The notes under the pieces: generated by a model
What the model saw: only the letters and a program-made list of their open reading frames with translations
Databases searched by the model: none
What the model was told of the DNA's origin: nothing
Origin: Achromobacter sp. Marseille-Q4962
GTDB lineage: Bacteria > Pseudomonadota > Gammaproteobacteria > Burkholderiales > Burkholderiaceae_B
DNA length: 64,000 nt
Reading direction: 5' to 3'
Assembly (NCBI RefSeq): GCF_943737005.1
Contig: NZ_CALSFU010000006.1
Location: 1 to 64,000, forward strand
Shown here: positions 8,313 through 21,740 of the stretch, piece by piece
Position numbering within the stretch: position 1 is the stretch's first letter
How the letters are laid out: the number at the start of each line of letters is the position of its first letter
Program-made: the position numbers and the translations under genes

Positions 8313-9218
8313 ATGAGAAATATCGACCTCGACGCACTGCAGATTTTCAAGGCCGTGGCCGACCATGGCGGGGTGGCGCGCGCCGCGGCCCACCTGCACC
8401 GCGTGCAGTCCAACGTTTCCACCCGCCTCAAGCAGCTGGAGGCGTCGCTGGAAGCGCCGCTGTTCCGCCGCCAGAACCGCCGGCTGGTGCTGTCCGACCA
8501 GGGCCGCGTGCTGCTGGGCTACGCGGACCGCCTGCTGCGCTTGTCGCAGGAAGCGCAGGCGGCGGTGCGCAGCGGCGCGCCCCAGGGCGTGCTGCGCATC
8601 GGCACCATGGAAAGCACGGCGGCGGCGCGGCTGCCGCCCATTCTCGCCGGCTACCACGCGGACTGGCCGCAGGTGCGCATCGAACTGGTCACGGGCACGT
8701 CGGGCGCGCTGGCGGCCAAGGTGCGCAATTTCGAGATCGAGGCCGCGTTCGTGGCCCAGCCCTATCCGGGCCAGGGGCTGCAGGCGCAGGACGCTTTCCA
8801 GGAAGAACTGGCCCTGATCTCGCCGCTGGCCTGGCCCGGGCCGAGCGGCCCGCAAGACCTCGCGGAGCGCACCGTCATCGCCTTCGCGGCGGGCTGTTCG
8901 TACCGGCGCATCCTGGAATCCTGGCTCAGCCAGGCCGGCGTGGCCCCGGCCAAGGTCATGGAGTTCGCCTCGTACCACGCCATCGTGGCCTGCGTGGCGG
9001 CGGGCTCCGGCGTGGCCGTGGTGCCGCGCTCGGTGCTGGCGGTGCTGGGCGCGCAGCGGAGCGTGCGGGCCACGCCGCTGGCGGGGCCGCATGGCAGCGC
9101 CCTCACCCAGCTCGTCTGGCGGCCCGGGGACGAAACCCCCGCCCTGCAGGCCCTGCGGCGCCAGATCGGGGAACTCAGAAGCGGTAGCCCACGCCCAGGG
9201 TCGCCACCCACGGATTGA
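8313..9218 (+). CDS. LysR-family transcriptional regulator
   Basis: DNA-binding regulator with an N-terminal winged helix-turn-helix (about residues 5-63, LQIFKAVADHGGVARAAAHLHRVQSNVSTRLKQLE) and a C-terminal effector-binding domain of periplasmic-binding-protein fold. Length 301 is normal. It is divergent from the MFS exporter gene. Its last 44 bases overlap the 3' end of ompW on the opposite strand, so the two messages are antisense over their tails. The effector is unknown. Confidence 0.92.
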   Translation: MRNIDLDALQIFKAVADHGGVARAAAHLHRVQSNVSTRLKQLEASLEAPLFRRQNRRLVLSDQGRVLLGYADRLLRLSQEAQAAVRSGAPQGVLRIGTMESTAAARLPPILAGYHADWPQVRIELVTGTSGALAAKVRNFEIEAAFVAQPYPGQGLQAQDAFQEELALISPLAWPGPSGPQDLAERTVIAFAAGCSYRRILESWLSQAGVAPAKVMEFASYHAIVACVAAGSGVAVVPRSVLAVLGAQRSVRATPLAGPHGSALTQLVWRPGDETPALQALRRQIGELRSGSPRPGSPPTD

Positions 9219-9810
9219 TGCGGGCCGTGCCGATGCGCTGGCCGTCGAGCTTCACCGTGGACGAGATGTCGATGTAGCGGATGTCGGCGTTCATGAACCA
9301 GCGGTCGTTGATCTTGATGTCGGCGCCCAGTTGCGCGGCCACGCCCCACGAGTCCTTGAGCTTGAGGTCCGAGCCCGACAGCGCGCCCTTGGTCTGGGTG
9401 TCGAAGAAGTGGGTGTAATTGATGCCCACGCCGATGTACGGCTGGATCATGCTGTCGGGCAGGATGTGCCATTGCAGGCTGAGCGTGGGCGGCAGGTGCT
9501 TGGTGGTGCCGATCTTGCCCAGGCCGCTGCCGCGGATGTCGTGCTCGAAGGGCCAGGCGCCCAGCAGTTCGATGCCGATGTTGCGCGTGGCCATGTAGGT
9601 CAGCGTGAAGCTGGGGCGCACGTTGTTGTTCACGTCGAGCTTGACGCCGCCGTCGAGTACGCTGCCGTTGTTGGAGTCGGGGCGCACCTGCGTCACGCCC
9701 ACCTTGAGCAGCACGTCGCCCGCCTCGTGGGCGTGCGCGGGGGCGGCAAAGGCGGCGGCGGTCAGTCCTGCGATGGCGGCGGCGCGCAGGCGCCCGTTCA
9801 AGAAAAACAT
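9175..9810 (-). CDS. ompW: OmpW-family outer-membrane protein
   Basis: Eight-stranded outer-membrane beta-barrel of 211 residues that allows small hydrophobic molecules to diffuse. The signal peptide (MFFLNGRLRAAAIAGLTAAAFAAPAHA) follows ATG 9810, which has GGAG 7 bases upstream. Family marks include GDVLLKVGVTQVRP, LPPTLSLQWH, the GVGINYTHFF strand and the terminal phenylalanine (GVGYRF). In enterics ompW responds to oxygen through FNR, and here a perfect FNR-type box lies about 64 bases upstream. Its 3' end overlaps the lysR gene. Confidence 0.93.
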   Translation of the reverse strand: MFFLNGRLRAAAIAGLTAAAFAAPAHAHEAGDVLLKVGVTQVRPDSNNGSVLDGGVKLDVNNNVRPSFTLTYMATRNIGIELLGAWPFEHDIRGSGLGKIGTTKHLPPTLSLQWHILPDSMIQPYIGVGINYTHFFDTQTKGALSGSDLKLKDSWGVAAQLGADIKINDRWFMNADIRYIDISSTVKLDGQRIGTARINPWVATLGVGYRF

Positions 9811-9873
9811 TTTTTTCTCCGATCTTTCCGTGGATACGAGCCTGTAGATTCGCAGAGCGGAGGACCGCGCCGA

Positions 9874-9887
9874 TTGATGCGTATCAA
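9874..9887. promoter_or_regulatory. FNR/Anr box upstream of ompW
   Basis: TTGATGCGTATCAA matches the FNR/Anr consensus TTGAT-N4-ATCAA at every defined position. Its centre is 70 bases before the ompW start, compatible with class II activation. Only the divergent gltBD terminator lies on its other side, so ompW is the clear target. Confidence 0.8.
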
Positions 9888-9939
9888 AACGTGAAAAGAC
9901 CACATTCCAATTGTGGCTATAGGGCAACAGCGGGCGCGC

Positions 9940-9972
9940 AAAAACAAAACCGGCCTCCCTTGGGAGGCCGGT
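9940..9972 (-). terminator. Rho-independent terminator of gltBD
   Basis: A perfect 11-bp stem (9949-9959 with 9962-9972) and 2-nt loop is followed on the minus strand by a U-rich tract (TTTTGTTTTT), 22 bases after the gltD stop. Confidence 0.9.
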
Positions 9973-9994
9973 CCGGCGCTTGCGGCGGGCGCGT

Positions 9995-11461
9995 TCAGCG
10001 CGGCAGGTCGGAGCTGCCCATCAGGTAGGCGTCGACCGCGCGGGCGCATTGGCGGCCTTCGCGGATGGCCCACACCACCAGGGACTGGCCGCGGCGCATG
10101 TCGCCGGCGGCGAACACCTTTTCCACGCTGGTGCGGTAGTCGTCGGTATTGGCGCGCACGTTGCCGCGCGCGTCGCGCTCCACGCCGAAGGCGTCCAGCA
10201 CGGTCTGCACCGGCGAGACGAAGCCCATGGCCAGCAGCACCAGGTCGGCCTTGATTTCGAATTCAGAGCCTTCGACCTCGCGCATCTTCATCTGGCCGGT
10301 GGCTTCGTCCTTGAACCATTCCACACGGGCGGCCACCAGTTTCTCGACCTTGCCGTTGCTGCCCTTGAGCTGCTTGGTGGTCACCGACCAGTCGCGTTCG
10401 CAGCCTTCCTCGTGCGAGGACGAGGTGCGCAGCTTCAGCGGCCAGTAGGGCCAGGTCATGGACTTGTTTTCCGACTCGGGCGGCTGGGGCATCAGTTCGA
10501 ACTGCGTCACCGAGGCCGCGCCATGGCGGTTGCTGGTGCCCACGCAGTCCGAGCCCGTGTCGCCGCCGCCGATCACCACCACGTGCTTGCCCTTGGCCAG
10601 CGTCTGGTTGACGAGGCGGTCGCCCGCCACGGCCTTGTTCTGCTGGCGCAGGAAGTCCATGGCGAAGTACACGCCCGACAGCTCGCGGCCCGGCACCGGC
10701 AGGTCGCGCGGGGTTTCCGAGCCGCCGGTCATGACCACGGCGTCGAATTCCTCCATCAGCGATTCCGGCGTGCGCACCGTCAGGCCGTCGGCGGCCGCGT
10801 CGGTCGGCTTGCCCACGTAGGTCGAGGGGGCGAACTCCACGCCTTCGGCTTCCATCTGGGAAATGCGGCGGTCGATCTGGTGCTTTTCGAGCTTGAAGTC
10901 GGGAATGCCGTAGCGCAGCAGGCCGCCGATGCGGTCGCTTTTCTCGAAGAGCGTCACCGCGTGGCCCGCGCGGGCCAACTGCTGGGCGCAGGCCAGGCCG
11001 GCGGGCCCGGAGCCCACCACGGCAACCTTCTTGCCGGTCTTGCGCGCCGGCACCTGCGGCACCACCCAGCCTTCTTCCCAGCCCTTGTCGATGATGGCGT
11101 GCTCGATGGACTTGATGCCCACGGCGTCGCTGTTGATGTTCAAGGTACAGGCGGCCTCGCATGGCGCCGGGCAGATGCGGCCGGTGAACTCCGGGAAATT
11201 GTTGGTGGAGTGCAGCACGTCGAGCGCGCGCTTCCAGTCCTGGCGGTAGACCAGGTCATTCCAGTCGGGGATGATGTTGTTGACCGGGCAGCCGTTGTTG
11301 CAGAACGGGATGCCGCAGTCCATGCAGCGCGCCGCTTGCTGCCGGGCTTGCTCGTCGGTCAGGTGCAGCACGAATTCGCGCCAGTTCTTCACCCGCTTCT
11401 GCGGGGCCTCGCTGGCCTCCTGCAGACGCTGGTACTCCATAAAGCCGGTAATCTTTCCCAT
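9995..11461 (-). CDS. gltD: Glutamate synthase, small (beta) subunit
   Basis: NADPH-oxidising FAD subunit of glutamate synthase. It feeds electrons to GltB for reductive transfer of the glutamine amide to 2-oxoglutarate. The 488-residue product shows N-terminal iron-sulfur cysteines ([17 protein letters not shown], then CPAPCEAAC), the FAD-binding [19 protein letters not shown] and the NADPH-binding [12 protein letters not shown]. Start ATG 11461 ([10 protein letters not shown]) is 8 bases after the gltB stop. An upstream GTG-type extension in the same frame overlaps gltB and is rejected. Confidence 0.97.
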   Translation of the reverse strand: MGKITGFMEYQRLQEASEAPQKRVKNWREFVLHLTDEQARQQAARCMDCGIPFCNNGCPVNNIIPDWNDLVYRQDWKRALDVLHSTNNFPEFTGRICPAPCEAACTLNINSDAVGIKSIEHAIIDKGWEEGWVVPQVPARKTGKKVAVVGSGPAGLACAQQLARAGHAVTLFEKSDRIGGLLRYGIPDFKLEKHQIDRRISQMEAEGVEFAPSTYVGKPTDAAADGLTVRTPESLMEEFDAVVMTGGSETPRDLPVPGRELSGVYFAMDFLRQQNKAVAGDRLVNQTLAKGKHVVVIGGGDTGSDCVGTSNRHGAASVTQFELMPQPPESENKSMTWPYWPLKLRTSSSHEEGCERDWSVTTKQLKGSNGKVEKLVAARVEWFKDEATGQMKMREVEGSEFEIKADLVLLAMGFVSPVQTVLDAFGVERDARGNVRANTDDYRTSVEKVFAAGDMRRGQSLVVWAIREGRQCARAVDAYLMGSSDLPR

Positions 11462-11469
11462 GGTATCCC

Positions 11470-16209
<4,740 letters not shown>

Positions 16210-16306
16210 GGCGCGCTCCGCAGTGGGCCTGCGTCGTTATGTTGCAGTGCAGGGTGGGACAATAACCCTGCGGGAGGTAGGGCGCAACAGAAATAAAAAG
16301 GGAGCG

Positions 16307-16350
16307 ACCCTATTTATATGTTTGCACCGTTTCTGTGCAATAAATAGGGT
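16307..16350 (-). promoter_or_regulatory. gltB promoter inside a long dyad
   Basis: On the minus strand, -35 TTGCAC (16340-16335) and -10 TATAAA (16318-16313) have a 16-base spacer. Both lie within nested inverted repeats: ACCCTATTTAT (16307-16317) with ATAAATAGGGT (16340-16350), and TTGCAC (16322-16327) with GTGCAA (16335-16340). The dyad spans exactly the RNA-polymerase-contact region, as a repressor or regulator site would. Confidence 0.6.
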
Positions 16351-16487
16351 ACGCATCAAGAGGCGCGCCAGACAAGGGTTACAGGGGTATGGTCAAAAAA
16401 TGCGCACTGTATTGGGGTGCGGAATGGCTGTTTTTCTTATATTACGTCCCCAATAATTTGTGGGTTTGTCGCAATCTGGAGCAGCCC

Positions 16488-16514
16488 GCGCCGGGCGGCG
16501 GGAGCGCCCGGCGC
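16488..16514. terminator. GC-rich hairpin downstream of the RAYT-like gene
   Basis: A perfect 10-bp stem (GCGCCGGGCG with CGCCCGGCGC) and 7-nt loop lie about 100 bases after the stop of the transposase-like gene and before the gltB promoter. There is no U-run. The rest of the 16210-16617 gap holds only the gltB leader and promoter and no gene that I can see. Confidence 0.35.
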
Positions 16515-16617
16515 GCCGCGGGAGCGGGGCTGGCATGCAGGGGAAGCCGATGCGAAAAACCGCCGTCCGGGCGGACGCGCGAGGCGGCTCGGCGGCGGCG
16601 CGGGGCCGGAACGGCCC

Positions 16618-17382
16618 TCAGCGGTGGGAATCGGGGGCGGGAGGCGGAGGCGGCGGCGTCTCGCCGCCTTCGGCGGCTGGAGCCGGCGGGGCGGGTTTCT
16701 TGCGCGGGCGGCCGCGCTGGCCGGGGGCGACCCGGCGGCTGGCCGTATGCGCCAGGCTGGCGATGAAGCCCGGGCCGCCCAGCGCCCATTGCCCCGACAC
16801 GGCCTGGTCGATGCGCTGCGATTCTTCGCGGGTCAGGCCGTCGTGCAGGCGCTTGCGGTAGTTGGCCTGGCGGTCGAACGGCGTGTTGCCGCAGGCCCAG
16901 TAGTCGGCGTGGTCGGACTGCCAGGCGGCCGGCGGCGCGCTGGTGTTGCCCGTGTGGCTGGCGGCGGACGACCACGGCCACGAGTCGGCGTCCTGCGATG
17001 CGCCGCTGCGCACCGGGTAGGTTTCGAGCCAGACCAGCGCGGGCAGGACCCAGGCGCCGGGCTCGAGCAGGGCCGAGCGGTAGCGCCCCGCGAACACGCG
17101 CCCGCCGCGCAGGCGCGCGGCGAGATTGCGGCCCAGTGTCTGCATCAGGCGCGGCAGTCCTTCTTCGTCGGCCGGCGTGGCCAGCAGCAGGATGCGGTCG
17201 TTGGCGAGCACCCATCCATGCACGGAAACACGATGGCGCAGGGCGGATTCGCCCAGCCAGGCGGCAAGCTGGTTGAGGATGTCGGCCGGAGCGGGCTGCG
17301 ACGGCGCCGCCAGCGGCTGAATGAAGTTGGCCTGCACCAGTTGGGGCAGCCCGGGGGCGTACAGACGGGGCAGACGAGCCAT
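16618..17382 (-). CDS. REP-associated tyrosine transposase (RAYT) relative, catalytic residues lost
   Basis: The 254-residue product aligns by eye with RAYT/Y1 transposases: MARLPRLYAPGLPQLV (usually MARPLRIEFPGAIYHV), RLMQTLGRNLAARLRGG, FAGRYRSALLE, YPVRSG, WPWSSAASHTG and LTREESQRID. Each catalytic position is changed. The HUH motif (normally PNHVH) reads ANDRI at 60-64. The first His of the HVTxRG strand is gone. The nucleophilic Tyr position before E-x-x-PVR is Trp118. The Pro/Ala-rich tail (about 220-254) includes a GRPRKKP AT-hook-like patch. The frame is long and unbroken, so it is probably a domesticated DNA-binding protein rather than debris. No flanking terminal repeats were found. 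Confidence 0.75.
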   Translation of the reverse strand: MARLPRLYAPGLPQLVQANFIQPLAAPSQPAPADILNQLAAWLGESALRHRVSVHGWVLANDRILLLATPADEEGLPRLMQTLGRNLAARLRGGRVFAGRYRSALLEPGAWVLPALVWLETYPVRSGASQDADSWPWSSAASHTGNTSAPPAAWQSDHADYWACGNTPFDRQANYRKRLHDGLTREESQRIDQAVSGQWALGGPGFIASLAHTASRRVAPGQRGRPRKKPAPPAPAAEGGETPPPPPPAPDSHR

Positions 17383-17480
17383 AGTGTCAGGGCTTGCGCA
17401 TGGAAGAACGGGGTGTCTTCGCTATGGGTATATAAATAGTGCCACGATAGGCCGCGGTCAAGCCTTTCAGCCGCGAAACC

Positions 17481-17501
17481 GAATCCGGATCGCGGATTCG
17501 C
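17481..17501. promoter_or_regulatory. Inverted repeat in the RAYT-fghA divergent region
   Basis: CGAATCCG-N5-CGGATTCG lies 116 bases before fghA and 99 bases before the RAYT-like gene. It is a possible operator; the rest of the 234-bp gap shows only TA-rich possible -10 sites. Confidence 0.35.
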
Positions 17502-17616
17502 GCCGTACAGGACCTCTAGACGCGCAGGTTAACATTTGGCGACGGAACCTCGCACCGTGGATATACCCTAATCCCCGGCTTCGCCCGCCCCATTTTCCCA
17601 TCAGGAGACTCTTCCT

Positions 17617-18483
17617 ATGGCCACGGCCCTGGAACTCATTTCCGAGCACCGCTGTTTCGGCGGTTCGCAGCGCTTTTACCGTCACGCGTCGGAGGAGATC
17701 GGCCTGCCCATGCGCTTTTCGGCCTACCTGCCGCCGCAGGCCGCCGCCGGCCCGGTGCCGGTGCTGTTCTACCTCGCGGGCCTGACCTGCACCGAGGAAA
17801 CCTTCATGATCAAGGCGGGCGCGCAGCGCCTGGCCGCCGAGCTGGGCGTCATGCTCGTGGCGCCCGACACCAGCCCGCGCGGGGCCAACGTGCCGGGCGA
17901 AGACGAAAGCTGGGACCTGGGCACCGGCGCGGGCTTCTACCTGGACGCCGCCCGCGCCCCCTGGCGCGGCCATTACCGCATGTATAGCTACGTCACGCGC
18001 GAGCTGTACCGCATCGCCACCGGCGGCGCCCTGCCGGGCGACGCCGCGCGCGCCGGCATTTTCGGCCATTCCATGGGCGGGCACGGCGCACTGGTGCTGG
18101 CGCTGCGCAACCCCGGCCTTTTCCGCTCGGTGTCGGCTTTCGCGCCCATGGCCGCGCCCAGCCTGTGCCCTTGGGGCAAGAAGGCCTTCGGCGCCTATCT
18201 CGGCGACGATGCCGCTCAATGGGAAGCCTACGACGCTTCGGCGCTCATGCGCGGCCTGCGCCAGCCCTTCCCGGACGGCATCCTGATCGACCAGGGCACC
18301 GCCGACCAGTTCCTGGCCGAACAGTTGTATCCCGAGGTGTTCGAGGCCGCCTGCGCGCAGGCGGGCCAGCCCCTCACGCTGCGCCGGCACGAGGGCTACG
18401 ATCATGGCTACTACTTCATCTCCAGTTTCATCGAGGATCACATCCGGTTTCACGTCGAGCGGCTTGGAAAACCGGCCGCCTGA
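17617..18483 (+). CDS. fghA: S-formylglutathione hydrolase
   Basis: Serine hydrolase that releases formate and glutathione from S-formylglutathione, the last step of glutathione-dependent formaldehyde detoxification. The 288-residue esterase-D-type alpha/beta hydrolase shows the nucleophile elbow GHSMGGHG (Ser152), Asp230 in DQGTADQFL and His263 in GYDHGYYFI. The family motif LYLAGLTCTEE appears as FYLAGLTCTEE. A good site (AGGAG) precedes ATG 17617. The partner class III alcohol dehydrogenase is not in the window. Confidence 0.95.
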   Translation: MATALELISEHRCFGGSQRFYRHASEEIGLPMRFSAYLPPQAAAGPVPVLFYLAGLTCTEETFMIKAGAQRLAAELGVMLVAPDTSPRGANVPGEDESWDLGTGAGFYLDAARAPWRGHYRMYSYVTRELYRIATGGALPGDAARAGIFGHSMGGHGALVLALRNPGLFRSVSAFAPMAAPSLCPWGKKAFGAYLGDDAAQWEAYDASALMRGLRQPFPDGILIDQGTADQFLAEQLYPEVFEAACAQAGQPLTLRRHEGYDHGYYFISSFIEDHIRFHVERLGKPAA

Positions 18484-18564
18484 GAGCGGGCTTCTATACT
18501 GGTCTGCCTGCCGCGGCAGGCCCGCGGGCAGCGCCGCGCCGGGCCGGGCCGCGGCGTTCTTTTC

Positions 18565-19269
18565 ATGGGGAAGCCCGAGTTGATAAGCGGTATTGCTCCT
18601 TTTGTCTGGATACTGGCGGGCGCGGTGATCGTGCTGCTGCCGGGGCTGTTCATGCTGCTGGGGCGGGGCGGGCCGCGCGACGAGCGCGGCCGCCGCATGT
18701 TCCAGTTCCGTCCGGTGCGCCGGCTCTTCGGGCTGCTGCTGGTGGCGCTGGGCTGCGTGTCCGGCCTGCTGGCGCTGTCGCTGGTCCAGTTCTTCCGGCT
18801 GACCGCCGACACCCCCGTGGCTCTCATCGAGGTGCGCCAGCAGGCGGAAGGGCAGTTCCTCGTCCATGCCAGCGCCCAAGGCGTGGGCAACAAGCAATAC
18901 GTGCTCTACGGCGACCAGTGGCAGATCGACGCGCGCGTGGTGCGCTGGCGCCTGCCCGCCCTGCTGGCCGGCGTGCCGCCGCTCTACCGGCTGGAGCGCC
19001 TGTCGGGCCGCTACAGCGATGCCGCCCGCGAGGCCTCGGCCACCCGGTCGGTGCATCCGCTGGACGACTGGCCGGCGCCGGACCTGGCCGCCCTCAAGCA
19101 GTCGTTTCCCAACTGGTTTCCCTTCGTGGACGTACAGTTCGGCAGCGCCGCCTACATGCCGCTGTTCGATGGCGCGCGCTACCAGGTCCTGCTCGACCCG
19201 CGCGGCGCGCTGTTCGTCCGTCCCGATGGCCAAGCCACGGCCGAGGGCCTGAAGCGGCTGGGCTGGTGA
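18565..19269 (+). CDS. Conserved membrane protein of unknown function
   Basis: Unrecognised 234-residue protein. Two N-terminal membrane helices (about residues 12-34 and 53-76) flank a short positive loop (RGGPRDERGRRMFQFRPVRR). A soluble domain of about 155 residues follows, probably periplasmic by the positive-inside rule. It contains GNKQYVLYGDQWQIDARVVRW and PNWFPFVDVQFGSAAYMPLFDG. It lies between fghA and rpoH on the same strand, 81 bases after fghA. No enzymatic motif is seen. Confidence 0.75.
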   Translation: MGKPELISGIAPFVWILAGAVIVLLPGLFMLLGRGGPRDERGRRMFQFRPVRRLFGLLLVALGCVSGLLALSLVQFFRLTADTPVALIEVRQQAEGQFLVHASAQGVGNKQYVLYGDQWQIDARVVRWRLPALLAGVPPLYRLERLSGRYSDAAREASATRSVHPLDDWPAPDLAALKQSFPNWFPFVDVQFGSAAYMPLFDGARYQVLLDPRGALFVRPDGQATAEGLKRLGW

Positions 19270-19388
19270 CCCTCTGATCCCGCTGCGCGCCCGCTCGCCG
19301 GGTCCGGGCCGGGCGGCCCTTGCCCCAGGCCGTTAAAATTGGGGTCGCATAACGAAAGCGGAAACTTTGACGCGCCGCAACAGTCGAA

Positions 19389-19415
19389 TTAGCACTCCCA
19401 TAATCAGAGTGCTAA
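19389..19415. promoter_or_regulatory. CIRCE element (HrcA operator) upstream of rpoH
   Basis: TTAGCACTC-N9-GAGTGCTAA is a perfect match to the CIRCE heat-shock operator bound by the HrcA repressor. It lies 46 bases before the preferred rpoH start. A TTGACG at 19367-19372 just upstream may be the -35, placing the operator over the -10 and start of transcription. Confidence 0.95.
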
Positions 19416-19461
19416 CATCGAATCCATGTCGTTATCCCCAAGCCTTCCGGAGACTCCCGCC

Positions 19462-20346
<885 letters not shown>

Positions 20347-20370
20347 TCCCCGGGGTTCCGGATCCGCCCA

Positions 20371-20398
20371 GGGCCGCTCGCGCGGCCCTCGTTTTTTG
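20371..20398 (+). terminator. Rho-independent terminator of rpoH
   Basis: GGGCCGC-TCGC-GCGGCCC stem-loop is followed by TCGTTTTTT, 25 bases after the rpoH stop. Confidence 0.9.
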
Positions 20399-20447
20399 CG
20401 GCGCACGGCGGGTCTTCCGCGGTCTGCGCCGCCTTCAAATATATGGA

Positions 20448-20627
20448 TACAAATTCGGGTCAAAAAAACCAGGCGCGCCCGAAACTTAATCGTGCCCGCG
20501 CCGCCTAACTCCATGTAGACCGCGAACTTCGGTTTGCCGTCTTGTCATCCGTCTCGGCTTCTCCTCTTTCCCCTCCCCTATGAGACGGATGCTTACGGGG
20601 CGCCCGCATATCGGCGCCCCGTTTTTT
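20448..20627 (+). ncRNA. Candidate trans-acting small RNA downstream of rpoH
   Basis: Between the rpoH terminator and the cpdA terminator lies a second plus-strand terminator with no gene in front of it. Just before it is a 10-bp stem CATCCGTCTC (20546-20555) with GAGACGGATG (20582-20591). The stem closes a 26-nt loop made almost wholly of C and U and containing CCTC and CCCTCCCC, able to pair with Shine-Dalgarno sequences. This is the architecture of an Hfq-type or anti-SD small RNA. The 5' end is uncertain: TACAAA at 20448-20453 could be a -10. No coding frame of note spans the region. Confidence 0.5.
20595..20627 (+). terminator. Orphan Rho-independent terminator (3' end of candidate sRNA)
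   Basis: ACGGGGCGCC (20595-20604) pairs perfectly with GGCGCCCCGT (20613-20622) and runs into TTTTTT. It is plus-strand oriented and separate from the rpoH terminator. Confidence 0.85.
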
Positions 20628-20672
20628 ATGCGCGCTCGCCGCGCGTGCGCCCCTCTCTCTTCCCTGCCGCCA

Positions 20673-20696
20673 ACAAAAAAGCCGCGCAAGCGCGGC
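20673..20696 (-). terminator. Rho-independent terminator of cpdA
   Basis: AAGCCGCGC-AA-GCGCGGCTT stem-loop with the minus-strand U-run (complement of AAAAAA at 20673-20678), 26 bases after the cpdA stop. Confidence 0.9.
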
Positions 20697-20721
20697 TTCC
20701 GGGGCTGGGCGCGCCTGGCGT

Positions 20722-21561
20722 TCAGGCGGCCCGGGCGTTGTCCGGGGCGGCCAGCGCCCCGCGCAGCAGGGCGTCCTGCACGCGTCGCACGCCCGTGGCC
20801 ATGGAGCCGTCCTGGTACAGCTTGATCCAGCGGTAGCCGGGCGCGAGATTGTCCACCACGTGGCGGCCGTCGCGGATCGAGAACTGGAAACAGGTCGACG
20901 GCGTGGCCAGCAGGCGCAGGTTGTGCCGCCGGCGGTCGAATTCGTGATGCACGTGGCCCCAGAGCACCACCCGCGCTTGCGGCCAGCGCGCCAGCAGCTT
21001 GAAGAGCGCCTCCGGGTTGTCGATCATCATCGAGTCGTGCCAGTGGCTGTCGATCTGCATGGGGTTGTGGTGCATGGCCACCAGGGTATGGCGGTGCGGC
21101 GCCTGGGCCAGCGCTTCTTCCAGCAGGTCGAGCTGGCCGGCGGGCAGGTGGCCGGCGGTGGAGCCGGGCACCGTGGTGTCCAGGCACACCACGCGCCATG
21201 CGCCTACGTCGGTCACGGGCTGGCTCCATTCGGGCAGCTCCTGCCGCAGCACCGCGGGCAGGTCGTGGTTGCCGGGCAGGCAGCGGATGACGGTATTCTG
21301 CAGCGGTTCGGCCTCGCGCAGGATGCCGGCAAAGCGCCGATAAGAGGCCGCCTCGCCGTCCTGCGAAAGATCGCCCGTGGCCAGCAGCAGGTCGGGCCGC
21401 TTGCCGTCGGCCTGGACCTGCCGCAGCACGGCGCGCAGGCTGGCGTCGGTGTTCACGCCCAGCATTGCCGTGTCGGGCTGTCCGAACAGATGGCAATCGG
21501 TCAATTGCACAAGCATGGCGGGCGCGTCGTCGCGCCGGCCGAGGGTATGTATGCGGACCAA
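20722..21561 (-). CDS. cpdA: CpdA-type 3',5'-cyclic-AMP phosphodiesterase
   Basis: Metallophosphoesterase (279 residues) of the class III cAMP phosphodiesterase family, lowering cAMP. It shows the dimetal motifs in order: LTDCHLF, GDLSQDG, GNHD, MHHNP and GHVHHEFD. The start is TTG 21561 because a strong GAGGAGG site lies 5 bases before it. The first internal ATG (residue 16, MLVQLTDCHLF) would also keep the whole domain. It is divergent from an antiporter gene whose C-terminus carries a cyclic-nucleotide-binding-like domain. Confidence 0.88.
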   Translation of the reverse strand: MVRIHTLGRRDDAPAMLVQLTDCHLFGQPDTAMLGVNTDASLRAVLRQVQADGKRPDLLLATGDLSQDGEAASYRRFAGILREAEPLQNTVIRCLPGNHDLPAVLRQELPEWSQPVTDVGAWRVVCLDTTVPGSTAGHLPAGQLDLLEEALAQAPHRHTLVAMHHNPMQIDSHWHDSMMIDNPEALFKLLARWPQARVVLWGHVHHEFDRRRHNLRLLATPSTCFQFSIRDGRHVVDNLAPGYRWIKLYQDGSMATGVRRVQDALLRGALAAPDNARAA

Positions 21562-21740
21562 GGAATCCTCCTCGGAAATTTCCTCGCGCTACCTTACCCA
21601 AAAAACCGCGCATTGCGGGTTTCGCATCCGGTCTCACGGGTAACGAAACGTGCGGGCCGTGCCTGTCCGCGCCGGGCGGCGCGGCAAAACCCGCTATTCT
21701 TGTGAAAATTTCCACAGGATTGTTGGGGCGTCTTACTTAC

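Noticed and set aside
16210-17616. Possible insertion-sequence ends around the transposase-like gene
   Set aside because: No terminal inverted repeats or target-site duplications were seen; the inverted repeat at 17481 is short and operator-like.
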